Shown here piece after piece: positions 9,579 through 19,607 of a stretch of 64,000 nucleotides of DNA; positions within the stretch are counted from its first letter, which is position 1, and the number at the start of each line of letters is the position of its first letter. This DNA is from Polyangia bacterium. GTDB taxonomy: Bacteria > Myxococcota_A > Polyangia > Nannocystales > Nannocystaceae. The stretch is taken from contig JAUIFF010000020.1 of the NCBI GenBank assembly GCA_030429545.1, forward strand, positions 1-64,000, given 5' to 3'. Both the position numbers and the translations under genes were made by a program. Under the pieces are notes generated by a model. It was not told the DNA's origin and did not search any database. It was given only the letters and a program-made list of their open reading frames with translations.

Positions 9579-10064
9579 GTGCGCACACCTCTGCTCATGA
9601 TTGCACTCTCCGGGTTGTTGTCTGCTTGTGTAGATGCCCCTCTGCAACCCGCCCACCTCGCGGCCGACGGACAACTTCACGGATTGATGCCCATGGAGCA
9701 TGCGATCCCGACGACGTCCTCGACAACACCGCGCCGGGTGGTCAGTTTTAACGCGGTCGTCGCCGCCCAAAAACAGGGGGCGCTCGAAGATGCAGTTGTG
9801 TTTCCCAAGGATGTTGGCGAAATCCACCTCCACGTCCGGGCCGATGGCCTCGACAGCGTGCGACCCGTGACGTTTGTTTGGATTCACGACGAGCTGCGCG
9901 AAGAACAAGAGGGGGTACTGGCCCCCGCGTCGGCCCTGGCCCGCGTCGCAAGCCGCAATATCGATCCCGAGCAAACGGGGTGGTGGCGCGTCGAAGTCTA
10001 TGCCGAGACCGACCAAAGCGGTGCACGCGAGCTGTTGGTCACGCGCGAATTCCAGGTTCTCTAG
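9579..10064 (+). CDS. Small lipoprotein with DUF2914-like domain
   Basis: A 161-residue lipoprotein; the signal ends LLSAC with Cys17. After a short linker the domain contains VVSFNAVVA, EIHLHVRADG, VTFVWIHDELREEQ and GWWRVEVY near the C-terminus. This pattern matches the DUF2914 fold, often found at the end of myxobacterial regulatory or envelope proteins. No enzymatic residue set is visible. The ~250-bp divergent region upstream is unusually A+T-rich (around 9450-9500) for this genome and probably contains promoters for this gene and the protease. A strong hairpin terminator follows the gene, indicating a single-gene transcript. Confidence 0.72.
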   Translation: MRTPLLMIALSGLLSACVDAPLQPAHLAADGQLHGLMPMEHAIPTTSSTTPRRVVSFNAVVAAQKQGALEDAVVFPKDVGEIHLHVRADGLDSVRPVTFVWIHDELREEQEGVLAPASALARVASRNIDPEQTGWWRVEVYAETDQSGARELLVTREFQVL

Positions 10065-10089
10065 TTTCCTGATTGGTCGAGTCGTTTCA

Positions 10090-10123
10090 CGCCCGTGGCG
10101 GTGGTCGCCACGGGCGGTTTTTT
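10090..10123 (+). terminator. Rho-independent terminator
   Basis: A perfect 11-bp stem, CGCCCGTGGCG pairing with CGCCACGGGCG around the loop GTGGT, followed by a T-run. It ends the upstream DUF2914-like lipoprotein transcript. Confidence 0.88.
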
Positions 10124-10344
10124 ATCCAAAACAACATTCGTCTCCACAGTTTCACCCGCAGCACGTGTGATCCGTCAAACGGCGAGGGGGATGCGTCGGC
10201 CAAATTTCGACCAACACTGACGCTGGAAATTCAAATCGGGGTGGCGATGCTTTTGAACGCACATCGCACATCGAATCCGTGCGCGGATGATGGTCAGATT
10301 TGTGGCGTTCACAAACCGTCGCAGACCCCGTAGATTGCATCACT

Positions 10345-10713
10345 ATGGCAGCGCAACTCAATCGTGAGCAGGTCGAGGCTTTCGCCAACGGCCTTTATTA
10401 CTTGGCGAACGTGGATGGGATCGATGAGTCCGAACGGACTTTGATCGCGGAGTTTTTGCAGGAGACCGACAGCGGCTTGACGATGGAGCAGGTCGCCGCC
10501 GCAAACGTCAATCCCTACGATGTCGCCGATGTGTTGGAAACCGCCTTTCAACGCCGGATTTTCATGCGAGCAGCAGTCGCATTGGTCCATGCTGACGGCG
10601 AATACACCGATGCCGAACGTCGCGCGGTCGGTGAATTTGCTGATGCATTCGGTTTCAATAACGCAGAGTTTGGTGAGCTCGAACAACAAGCCAAACGCCT
10701 CAAAATTCAGTGA
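10345..10713 (+). CDS. TerB-like protein
   Basis: A 122-residue all-helical protein resembling the TerB/DjlA N-terminal fold: two acidic helical hairpins with matching EF-hand-like turns, YYLANVDGIDESERTLIAEF and VALVHADGEYTDAERRAVGEF. In known tellurite-resistance proteins these Asp/Glu turns bind metal at the membrane surface. The ATG at 10345 is preferred over an upstream in-frame codon because the fold begins there. It lies 40 bp upstream of the SPFH gene on the same strand, with a ribosome binding site between, so the two are probably one operon. Function by context: a membrane-stress or signalling partner of the SPFH protein. Confidence 0.68.
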   Translation: MAAQLNREQVEAFANGLYYLANVDGIDESERTLIAEFLQETDSGLTMEQVAAANVNPYDVADVLETAFQRRIFMRAAVALVHADGEYTDAERRAVGEFADAFGFNNAEFGELEQQAKRLKIQ

Positions 10714-10753
10714 CCACCCGTAACCCCCAAAAACACACTAGGAGCCGAGACCC

Positions 10754-11956
10754 ATGGGCCTGTTAGGATTTATCAAAAGCCAGCTGATCGACATCATCGA
10801 GTGGATGGACGACACCAACTACACCTTGGTGCACCGCTTCCCCGACGAGGATCACGAGGTCAAAAACGGAGCCAAACTGATCTGTCGCGAAAACCAGGCG
10901 GCGATCCTGGTCAACGAGGGGCAAATGGCCGATGTGTTCGGTCCGGGTACCCACACCCTGAGCACCCAAAACGTACCGATCCTGTCGACCCTCAAGGGTT
11001 GGAAGTACGGCTTCAATAGCCCGTTCAAGGTCGAGGTCTACTTCGTCAATCTCAAGCAATACCTCGATCAAAAGTGGGGGACCTCCAACCCGGTCCTGAT
11101 CCGCGACCCCGAGTTCGCCGTGGGCAACCGCCCAGGCCGGGTCCGGATCCGGGCGTTCGGTTCGTACAACTTCAAGATCACCGACCCCGCAGCGTTCTTC
11201 AAAGAGGTTGTAGGTACACAGGGAATCACCACCACTGACGCGATCGAAGGTCACCTGCGCCGGTTGTTGGTCAGCCGCTTCACCCAAGCCGCCGGCCGGG
11301 CCAAGGTGCCCGTCGCCGACCTCGCCGGGCAATACAACCTGCTCGAAGATGCAGTCAAAGATGAGCTCAAAAAAGAGTTCCAAAAACTCGGGCTCACGCT
11401 GACGACCTTCATCATCGAAAACATCTCGCTGCCACCCGAGATCGAAAAAGCCCTCGATGCCGCCGCCGCCCAGTCGGCCCGCGGTGTCGACAACACCCTG
11501 GCCTGGGAAGGTATGCAAGCCATGCGAGATGCCGCCCGCAAGGGTGGTGGCGCAAACCCGATGATGCAGGCCGGCATGGGCATGGGTATGGGTGCGGGTA
11601 TGGGCCAAATGATGGGCAACATCATGGGCCAAGCCATGCAACCCCAGGGCTATCCGCCGCCGGGCTATGGGTATCCGCCGCCAGGTTATCCGCCACCTCC
11701 CGGGTATGGTCGTCCGCAACATCCTGGGCAACATCCTGGGTATCAGCAGCATCCTGGGCAGCATCCTGGGCAGCATCAGCAGCATCCGGGTCAGCATCCT
11801 GGGCAGCATCCGGGGCAGCAACCGCCGCCGCAACAGGCTCCTGCTGGGAATACGCTGGAGGGGAAATTGCGGAAGCTGAAGGCCGCGTTTGAGGCGGGGC
11901 TCCTCGATGAGCAGGAGTACAAGGCCAAAAAAATGGCTTTGTTGGACTCGTTCTAG
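10754..11956 (+). CDS. SPFH/YdjI-like protein with low-complexity linker and SHOCT tail
   Basis: A 400-residue protein. Residues ~15-255 are the SPFH (Band 7) domain of the YdjI or 'virion core' subfamily: AILVNEGQMADVFGPGTHTL, FGSYNFKITDPAAFF and FIIENISLPPEIEKALD. Then come Met/Gly-rich repeats, a Pro/Tyr-rich stretch (GYPPPGYGY) and His-Pro-Gly-Gln repeats. The last ~30 residues (LEGKLRKLKAAFEAGLLDEQEYKAKK) are a SHOCT domain, a short oligomerisation module. No transmembrane helix is evident. It probably forms membrane-associated oligomers that mark or repair the envelope. It is paired with the TerB-like gene. The hairpin repeat begins immediately after its stop codon. Confidence 0.85.
   Translation: MGLLGFIKSQLIDIIEWMDDTNYTLVHRFPDEDHEVKNGAKLICRENQAAILVNEGQMADVFGPGTHTLSTQNVPILSTLKGWKYGFNSPFKVEVYFVNLKQYLDQKWGTSNPVLIRDPEFAVGNRPGRVRIRAFGSYNFKITDPAAFFKEVVGTQGITTTDAIEGHLRRLLVSRFTQAAGRAKVPVADLAGQYNLLEDAVKDELKKEFQKLGLTLTTFIIENISLPPEIEKALDAAAAQSARGVDNTLAWEGMQAMRDAARKGGGANPMMQAGMGMGMGAGMGQMMGNIMGQAMQPQGYPPPGYGYPPPGYPPPPGYGRPQHPGQHPGYQQHPGQHPGQHQQHPGQHPGQHPGQQPPPQQAPAGNTLEGKLRKLKAAFEAGLLDEQEYKAKKMALLDSF
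11712..11823 (+). repeat. In-frame tandem repeat encoding HPGQ units
   Basis: Degenerate 9-12-bp repeats of the type CATCCTGGGCAG encode about ten His-Pro-Gly-Gln/Tyr units within the SPFH protein linker. Such a run is prone to length change by slippage. Confidence 0.8.
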
Positions 11957-12085
11957 CGCGCGCGTCTTTTTGGCCGTGAGACCGGCCCTGAGAGGCTTGC
12001 AGTAGCCCACTACAGCGTCGCCTCTCAGGACTCGGTTCACGGCCAAAAATCCAGCGCGAACCGTAGGGTGGGGTTGGTTGTTTCG
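11957..12085. repeat. Long hairpin repeat, 12-kb copy
   Basis: The element starts at the base after the SPFH stop codon. The left arm (11967-11996, beginning TTTTTGGCCGTGA) pairs with the right arm (12020-12049, ending TCACGGCCAAAAA) in two perfect blocks of about 13 and 10 bp with a central mismatch patch. The 23-nt loop contains a smaller hairpin, GTAG-CCCA-CTAC. A tail with GCGCGAACCGTAGG and GGTTGTTTCGACTGG follows. The same layout, loop and tail recur in the array at 47.86 kb with different stem bases. It resembles a MITE, a REP-like element or a structured RNA. It is not a classical terminator because A-runs, not T-runs, follow the stem on the plus strand. Confidence 0.85.
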
Positions 12086-12410
12086 ACTGGAAGGCGCGCG
12101 CGTTGTAACTCAGGGCGGGGTTGTACAGGCAACTGCGGTGTTGCTCAGATGTGGTTGTACAGGCAACTGCGGTGTGACTCAGGGCGTGAGAGGTTTGGAG
12201 TAGCGTCGCCTGTCAGGACTCGGTTCGCGGCCAAAAATCCAGCGCGAACCGTAGGGCCCTAACGGACCGAGCAGGGCGACCAGTTCCAAAGTCGATGCAG
12301 GGCCGTCTTGTTGGCCAGCATTGGTCACACACCCGGAGGCCGACAACCGCGAATCGTAGGGCGGGTTGGTTGTTTCGACTGTAGGGCGCGCGTCTTTTTG
12401 GTCGACTTCT
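12086..12410. repeat. Composite patch of degraded repeat copies with an 87-bp ntrC-like segment
   Basis: This patch holds two 23-bp direct repeats (12119-12141 and 12153-12175, core TTGTACAGGCAACTGC). A 5'-truncated hairpin-repeat copy follows (about 12180-12258). Then comes an 87-bp segment (12261-12347) that is ~90% identical to the inside of the NtrC-family gene at 18094-18180. Last is another repeat tail and the start of a further copy (12348-12410). No convincing gene is present. The mosaic suggests repeated insertion of one repeat into another. Confidence 0.8.
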
Positions 12411-12577
12411 GGTGTTTGGGCATCGCGATGGTTGTGGATACATAGACTGTTTGCATATGGTTGCCTATGCGCGTGGTTTTTGTGGCTGTACATACTTGCT
12501 TATTCAAGTTTTATGCCGGTACTTGTTGTGTGCTGCAGGCTTGCAGGCACTCGTCCGTCGCAGCCGTTATGTCGTGG

Positions 12578-13312
12578 CTAGCTGCTGCCAGTGAGCCCGA
12601 GCCGTGCCCATAACTCGGGTGCGAACCAGTCGGGTCCGGTCCCGTCGATCGGGTGGTTGTGCGGCAGGATTCCGAGGCATGGCAGGCCGGAGGCGGCGGC
12701 GATGACTTGGGGGTTATCGTCGCGGGAGGGGTCGTCGCCGGCTTGGGTTTGGGACAGGACAAAGCCGATGGGCGGGAGCTTTCGCTGGCGCAGGGCGTCG
12801 ATCGTGAGCAGGGTGTGGTTGATGGTGCCTAAGCCGAGGCGGCCGACGATCAGCGGCCTGGTGGCGAATGCTTCGATCCATTCGGGCAACCAGGTTCCCC
12901 CGGGCATCGGCACGTGCAACCCGCCGGCCCCCTCGACGATCACGAGGTCGGGGCGGGTTTGACGTTCGAGCCTGGCAAGCGCTGCACGGGCGCGGGCAAG
13001 TGGGGTGATCAGGGTATTTGTATCAACATCATCCTGGCCCTCGGGGTCGACGAAGGCCTCGCGGTTGTCGGCGATCCCCGGCGCCAGCGGAGGCTCGTAG
13101 CGCAGCGGTGCGACTAGGCCGAGGTGCTTGCGCGGTAGCCCGGACGCCCGCAACAGACGCTCGTGGTCGCTGCCCGGCCCCGAACCACCACTCACGGCGG
13201 GCTTGAACGGCGCCACCCGAAATCCGGCGTTGCGGGCCGCTCGTAGCAGGGCACAGGTCACCTGCGTCTTGCCGCAGTCGGTGTCGGTCCCGACGACAAA
13301 GATCCGCATCAT
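12578..13312 (-). CDS. bioD: Dethiobiotin synthase
   Basis: A 244-residue ATP-dependent carboxylase that closes the ureido ring of dethiobiotin from 7,8-diaminopelargonate and CO2, the penultimate biotin step. The P-loop GTDTDCGKTQ begins at residue 8, the substrate Lys region AAPFKPAVSGG follows near residue 35, and the second nucleotide element VEGAGGLHVPM lies near residue 125, matching the family. The length is normal. It starts Met-Met, so initiation could be at either codon. No other bio gene is adjacent, so the pathway must be split across the genome. It reads towards the noncoding repeat patch, whose edge is ~165 bp past its stop. Confidence 0.92.
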   Translation of the reverse strand: MMRIFVVGTDTDCGKTQVTCALLRAARNAGFRVAPFKPAVSGGSGPGSDHERLLRASGLPRKHLGLVAPLRYEPPLAPGIADNREAFVDPEGQDDVDTNTLITPLARARAALARLERQTRPDLVIVEGAGGLHVPMPGGTWLPEWIEAFATRPLIVGRLGLGTINHTLLTIDALRQRKLPPIGFVLSQTQAGDDPSRDDNPQVIAAASGLPCLGILPHNHPIDGTGPDWFAPELWARLGLTGSS

Positions 13313-13469
13313 GACTGCGAGACATACCCAATTGTGGCGGGGCTTGCAGGAGTTTGCGGAGGGCAGTTTTTATTCGTGCTTCGCGCGTTTCACGGAGCCG
13401 GCCCATAAGCTCAGCCCTGCGGCCGTTTGCACGTGCACAAAAACCTGCAGTTGGCGCACAAACGGTGAG

Positions 13470-14504
13470 CTAAAAGCGGCCCTGGAGTGTGACCGAACCC
13501 GGCCCGATCCCAAACGCGGTCTTCGACTCTTTGCGGGTTTTTTTGCGAGTATTGAGCAGGATCGCAACACCGAGGGTCGTCAGCGCCGCACCGCCGATGA
13601 GGGCCGCGGCGCCGTACCACTTGGTGTTGAACAGGTAGCGGCACTCACCGTTGGCGTCGACATTTTCACCGTTGCAACTAAAGCTGTGGGGGAGGTCGTG
13701 GAGCGCCGTCAGGGCGACACCACCACCCAAAGCCGCGATCCCGATCCCGAGTGAGGCGTAACCCCAGCGCCGTCCGGGCAGCCGGGATGGCAGCTTGTCG
13801 AGGTCGAGGTTGAGTTCTTCGGACACGCCCTCGACAAAGGTGACCTCGCGTTCGATCGCTATGTAGCCTTCTTTGCTCAGCCGCAGCACGTGTTTGCCGG
13901 GCACCACCGCGCGCTCGATCGGGGTGGTACCAATAATTTCGCCGTCGAGGGTGACGAGCGCGCCGCCGGGGCTACTGGTCAGCGTCAAGGATGCGGGGCC
14001 CTTGGCGAGGGCTTCGAGTTTGACGCTGATTGTCGCGGCGGCCGAGGACAGCAGTCCGGCGGCATCGGCAACCCCGCAAATCTCGCAACTGTCCTGGCTG
14101 TTGGCGACCCGCTCACCCGATTTGCCGTCGAACAGCTCGACACTGACCTCGTAATCGCGGTCCTGGATGCCAACGGTTGTGCGCACGACATAGCGCGCAC
14201 CCGTGGCCTCGGCGGCGGACTTGTAGCAGGACTTATTTGTACAGTCACTCGCTCTACCGTAGGCCGCGGTAACGTCCGCCGGGCCGGTAATGTTGAGGTC
14301 TCCCCGTTTAAACCCGTCGACCAGTGAGCTCGACAGCGATTCGCGGTCGGCGTCGCTGAGCTGGCCGTCGACCTGCAGTGGCAAGATCGCAACGTTGCCC
14401 CCCTCCTCGGCCGCATGAGCCTGCGGGAGCGGGCCTAGCGGTAACCCGCCACACCACATCGACGCTGCGAGGAGGAGCGCGGGAAATCGACCGACAGACG
14501 CCAT
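13470..14504 (-). CDS. PEGA-domain membrane protein
   Basis: About 344 residues from the ATG at 14504; an in-frame start 90 bp upstream also exists. A signal peptide ends near AHA. The first domain (NVAILPLQVDGQLSDADR, later YVVRTTVGIQDRDYEVSVELFDGKSGE) resembles the curli-assembly or TolB-N-like domain seen in myxobacterial envelope proteins. A PEGA domain follows at residues ~170-235 (SSPGGALVTLDGEIIGTTPIERAVVPGKHVLRLSKEGY). Then come two membrane-compatible Gly/Ala-rich helices (YASLGIGIAALGGGVAL; AAALIGGAALTTLGVAI) and a C-terminal GPGSVTLQGRF. PEGA domains usually sit near the surface or cell wall. The same final motif occurs in the protein at 41807-43021. Function unknown. Confidence 0.78.
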   Translation of the reverse strand: MASVGRFPALLLAASMWCGGLPLGPLPQAHAAEEGGNVAILPLQVDGQLSDADRESLSSSLVDGFKRGDLNITGPADVTAAYGRASDCTNKSCYKSAAEATGARYVVRTTVGIQDRDYEVSVELFDGKSGERVANSQDSCEICGVADAAGLLSSAAATISVKLEALAKGPASLTLTSSPGGALVTLDGEIIGTTPIERAVVPGKHVLRLSKEGYIAIEREVTFVEGVSEELNLDLDKLPSRLPGRRWGYASLGIGIAALGGGVALTALHDLPHSFSCNGENVDANGECRYLFNTKWYGAAALIGGAALTTLGVAILLNTRKKTRKESKTAFGIGPGSVTLQGRF

Positions 14505-14661
14505 TGCCGGGAGGCTAACACGCCTGACCCGAGCTTCACTACCGCGGAGCAACTCGGTAGCTGATTTTCTCATCGCTTGCGTCTGCATTCCCAACCGGCG
14601 AACGGACGTGGGAAAAAGTCACCGCCGGGGAGGCTCCAAACTGGTATGAGAGTCAGGCGCC

Positions 14662-15471
14662 TTGCCACGTGCTCGAAAACTTCAATTGCATATCTTCGCG
14701 CAGTCGCTGCTGTTCGCCGGACTGAGCATGTTTGTGTGGGCAGGATGTGGAGATCGTTCCACCAGCCAGCCGAGCCGCGAGCAGGTCACGCAACAGGCGA
14801 GTTCCCAGACGGTACCGGTGTTTCGCTATCAACGTGCGTTCGAGGAGGCGGCCCCCGAAGGGCTCGCGGCCAAGCCTGTGATCGAGGTTGCCAGCGGCAA
14901 CCGGGGAAGGGCGTGGTTTGTCGTCGCGGTGCATCGAGCCGGGGAAGACCCCGCGTTGCGCCTCGAGTTGTGGACCTTTAGCCAGCGCAATCAGGAACAG
15001 TTGCTGCGACCCGAGGGGGCTCCCGCATTGTTTTTAACCCTGGGGTCGGACGTGCCGAAAGCGGCCCTCGACAGGGTCGCTACGCTGCGCAAGCAAATGG
15101 CGACTCCGGGCACCGAGGTCACCCGGCCGCGGGGACTGCCCGCGCAGGGCCCGACGCAGGCGCTCGAAAACCTTGTAGAGGCATGCAAAGTCGTCAGTCG
15201 TGCAGCCGCGAAAGATGGCGACAGGGTCGACGCCCTCGCCACGGTGATCGCCGGCATCGACGACCGCCTAATACTCGAGCGTTTACAATTGTCGACCGTG
15301 GTCCGCGAGCTGTCGACCCTGCCACAAACTGTGTATCAGCAACAAGCCAAGGGCACCCGACGGATGGTCCTCGAGGTCGGCACCGGCGAGGCCCATCGCC
15401 GCCACGAGTGGACGCGGACGCGCACCGGCTGGGTGCTCACCGGGTATGAGATCCCCAAAGATGGCGGATGA
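14662..15471 (+). CDS. Lipoprotein of unknown function
   Basis: A 269-residue protein whose signal peptide ends VWAGC, a good lipobox; Cys is near residue 28. The mature part is mostly alternating strands and a long helix, with no motif I recognise. The C-terminal portion contains QQQAKGTRRMVLEVGTGEAHRRHEW and ends GWVLTGYEIPKDGG. The start is a TTG at 14662; no better in-frame ATG precedes the signal. It lies divergently from the PEGA gene and is followed ~90 bp later on the same strand by another envelope protein of unknown function, so the two may be co-transcribed. Confidence 0.65.
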   Translation: MPRARKLQLHIFAQSLLFAGLSMFVWAGCGDRSTSQPSREQVTQQASSQTVPVFRYQRAFEEAAPEGLAAKPVIEVASGNRGRAWFVVAVHRAGEDPALRLELWTFSQRNQEQLLRPEGAPALFLTLGSDVPKAALDRVATLRKQMATPGTEVTRPRGLPAQGPTQALENLVEACKVVSRAAAKDGDRVDALATVIAGIDDRLILERLQLSTVVRELSTLPQTVYQQQAKGTRRMVLEVGTGEAHRRHEWTRTRTGWVLTGYEIPKDGG

Positions 15472-15563
15472 CCCGGGCGCGCGCGATTGATTGTGTTAAC
15501 CCGGAACTTCTCGGCCGCCAGAAGGTCGTACCGACGCACGCGACCGTGCTATAGCGAGGTGCC

Positions 15564-16757
15564 GTGAACGAGTCGACCAACCCCCAATCCGACGACGAAG
15601 ATATGTCGGGCGAGTTTGCGACCCCGAGCGGGCGCCGGCGCTCGCCGCTGATCTCGGCAATTGTCGTACTGCTGGGCGGATATCTGCTGGCGACCATGTT
15701 CGCCGATGTGCGTTACTTCCTCCGCGGCAGTGAGCCGGTCGATCTCGGCACAGCCGACGCATGGGTCGAAAGCGGAGCCCTCGAAACTGGCGAGCACGAC
15801 GAGGCGTATGTCACCCTGCGCGGGACCCCGGATGTCCAAACCGCGGCCCGCTACAAGCTCGACGACCGCAACATCCGGTTGTTGCGGCTGGTCGAGGGCG
15901 AGGGGAAGCTATTTGTCGCGGTCGAGGGCGCCGGTCGGACCGACCGCTACGACGAGGTGTTTACGGGGCGGCTACGGCGGCTTTCGAACACGCGAATCCT
16001 GCCGTGGATCGAGCAATACTACGCCGATCTCAAGCTGACGCGGACCGCCGATCTCGACCCTGCGAGTTTTCGCGAGGCCCTCACCCAGGCGCCGCCTTTT
16101 GCGGTCAAGACGGTCGAAGGGGGCGAGGTTGCGCTGCCGGCCGATGCCGAAGTCAGTCTCGTCGTCGCCCATTCGCAGGCGCGGGTGCAACTCGGGCGCG
16201 CGAGCTTCAAGTCGGAGGCGCGGGCGCGCAAAGCTCTCGAAGATCTCGGCTACCCATTTTTCGCACCCGAGCAACAACGCAGCTCCAAGTTTTATCAATA
16301 CTGGGTAGCGATCCCCGAGGCACAACGGCAAACCGCGCAGACAAAGCTCAATGCCGGGCTCGAAGATGCCGGTTCGCCAAAGGCCACCCACGGCGCGGTC
16401 GTACTGCCGAGCCGGTCGACATACGTTGTTTCTGTTGGCGATATCAAACCGGCCGAGGGCGGGCTGCGGGTTGTCTTCAACGACCAGATGCCCACGCCCG
16501 GGTACAAGGTCGAGGGCGGACAGCTCATCGAGCAGCCGCTGGCGAGCGACGGAACGTTCTCGATCGATGCGAGCGCGCTCGAGGGGGTACGCCTGCAACA
16601 GCCGCTGTTGGTCGATCCCGACGGGTACATCCTCAACGGTGGGGAGACACCGTCTGAGCACCTGTTTTCGCTGTGCCTGTGGCTCGCGGTACTGGTCGTT
16701 GTCGGGCTCAATGTCACAAGCCTTGTGCTGTATTGGCGCTCGCGCGACTACGCGTAG
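15564..16757 (+). CDS. Bitopic membrane protein of unknown function
   Basis: A 397-residue protein with a short acidic cytoplasmic N-terminus, a transmembrane helix at ~28-47 (LISAIVVLLGGYLLATMFA), a ~310-residue extracytoplasmic region and a second helix near the C-terminus (LFSLCLWLAVLVVVGLNVTSLVLYW). The loop has two SPOR-like or FER-like alternations (ARARKALEDLGYPFFAPEQ; FYQYWVAIPEAQRQTAQTKL) but no motif I can assign. The start is a GTG. The layout, two helices flanking a large periplasmic domain, fits an inner-membrane protein that senses or scaffolds in the periplasm. No homologous named family is recognised. Confidence 0.6.
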   Translation: MNESTNPQSDDEDMSGEFATPSGRRRSPLISAIVVLLGGYLLATMFADVRYFLRGSEPVDLGTADAWVESGALETGEHDEAYVTLRGTPDVQTAARYKLDDRNIRLLRLVEGEGKLFVAVEGAGRTDRYDEVFTGRLRRLSNTRILPWIEQYYADLKLTRTADLDPASFREALTQAPPFAVKTVEGGEVALPADAEVSLVVAHSQARVQLGRASFKSEARARKALEDLGYPFFAPEQQRSSKFYQYWVAIPEAQRQTAQTKLNAGLEDAGSPKATHGAVVLPSRSTYVVSVGDIKPAEGGLRVVFNDQMPTPGYKVEGGQLIEQPLASDGTFSIDASALEGVRLQQPLLVDPDGYILNGGETPSEHLFSLCLWLAVLVVVGLNVTSLVLYWRSRDYA

Positions 16758-16986
16758 GCCTTTGGCACTGCGATAGTGCACTGCGCGCGAAAGTTGGTTC
16801 GCGTGTCCAATATCGCGGGACCTCCGCGCATTGGCGACCGCAATTGCGCATGCGGTCATCAAAATCCCCGGAAATAAGCCCAATCCCATCGCGATCGGCT
16901 AGGCTCTACAGAGGTACGCCAGCGGCGTTGGATTCTCTCGACTTCCTCGTAGTGTCACGCAACTTGTGTCGACGGCCCAACCACAG

Positions 16987-17844
16987 ATGACTCTTCGCCT
17001 GTTCGGGGCAGGGGGAGCCTTTTCTCGCAACCTCGGGACCACGTGCTCCATGATCACGTTGCGATCGGGCAAGCGGTGGTTGATCGACTGTGGGCGGCAG
17101 GCGCCGGATCAACTCCACGACGCCGGCTACACCTGGCACGACATCGAGGGACAACTGATCACCCACGTGCATGGCGACCATGTTTTTGGGTTGGAGGATT
17201 TTGCCTTCCTGCGCTTCTTCGAATCCCACAACGGCGTCCAGTCGACGCGCCAGGGAGGCCCCTGCCCGAAGTTAGTTGCCCACAGTGCGGTGCTCGCTGA
17301 GTTGTGGGAGACGATGGCGCCGTCTTTGCGGTACCTCCGCGACGAACAGGGCAACCAGCTCACCGGCACGCTGTCGACATACTTCGATGTGCTCGAGGCC
17401 AAGACCTATGAGCCGCCGCGAAAGAACTGGTGGCGCCACAGCGAGAAGTTTGCCTGCGAGGGGATGGAAGTCGTTGCCCGCGAGAGTGAGCACGTGCCTG
17501 GTAAACCCTCGTGCTCCCTCGAGATCGGTCTGTACGACGACCCCAAGGACAACCGCATTGCCTGGTGGAGCGGCGATTGCACCGTGGACCGCGACTTTTT
17601 GGTCGCCAACGAACCGCGGACTTCCGTGTTTTTCCACGACTGCACGTTCGTCGACTACCCCGGCCAGGTTCACGGGTTTTTCGACCTACTGTCGGCATTG
17701 CCCGAACGGGTCCGTCGCAAAGTTGTGTTGATGCACCACGAAGACGACATCGAGGAAAACCGGGAACGGGTCGAGGCCGCCGGTTTTCGCGTTGCCATGC
17801 CCGGGCACATTTACAACCTTGAATCCGGCCAGCGCGAAGCCTAA
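16987..17844 (+). CDS. Metallo-beta-lactamase-fold hydrolase
   Basis: About 285 residues. The metal-binding THVHGDH motif is at residues ~57-63 (HxHxDH), followed by HEDDIEENRE near the C-terminus and intervening ELSEHVPGKPS- and GDCTVDRDFL-type segments supplying the remaining ligands (His-Asp pattern in WWSGDC and FFHDCTF). The layout resembles RNase Z or phosphodiesterase-like MBL proteins that handle nucleotide or phosphodiester substrates, but the substrate is not determined. A GTG at 16966 would add seven residues; I use the ATG at 16987. It converges on the NtrC-type gene. Confidence 0.75.
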   Translation: MTLRLFGAGGAFSRNLGTTCSMITLRSGKRWLIDCGRQAPDQLHDAGYTWHDIEGQLITHVHGDHVFGLEDFAFLRFFESHNGVQSTRQGGPCPKLVAHSAVLAELWETMAPSLRYLRDEQGNQLTGTLSTYFDVLEAKTYEPPRKNWWRHSEKFACEGMEVVARESEHVPGKPSCSLEIGLYDDPKDNRIAWWSGDCTVDRDFLVANEPRTSVFFHDCTFVDYPGQVHGFFDLLSALPERVRRKVVLMHHEDDIEENRERVEAAGFRVAMPGHIYNLESGQREA

Positions 17845-17903
17845 CTCGCAGCGCCGGGCTAGCCCGCCGGATTGCCCGGTTCGGTTCGTGCTGTACGGTT
17901 CGT

Positions 17904-19364
<1,461 letters not shown>

Positions 19365-19607
19365 GCGCTCCAAAAAAGCCCCGACATGCTACCGCGAATC
19401 GCCCCAAAAAGCCGCGCTTTGTGGTTGCCCCAGTGCTGCAAAAGTCTGGAAAGCGCCCAGGAGTGGGCGATAATCGCTAGCTTTGGTGTGGGGTGAGGAT
19501 GCTCCTCTAAAAAGAGTGTATGTGCATGAAACATCCGGGTCACAGGGTCACGAAATCCCGTACCAAACCGATTTGAGCCGCACTGGTGACGACACCAACC
19601 GGCAGAC

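Noticed and set aside
11957..12085. Transcription terminator
   Set aside because: The stem is far longer than a terminator, with A-runs on the plus strand side, and multiple copies occur in tandem elsewhere.
12179..12493. A protein from the repeat patch (minus strand)
   Set aside because: It is only the 87-bp ntrC-like segment plus repeat remnants; no start context and no domain beyond the shared 29 residues.
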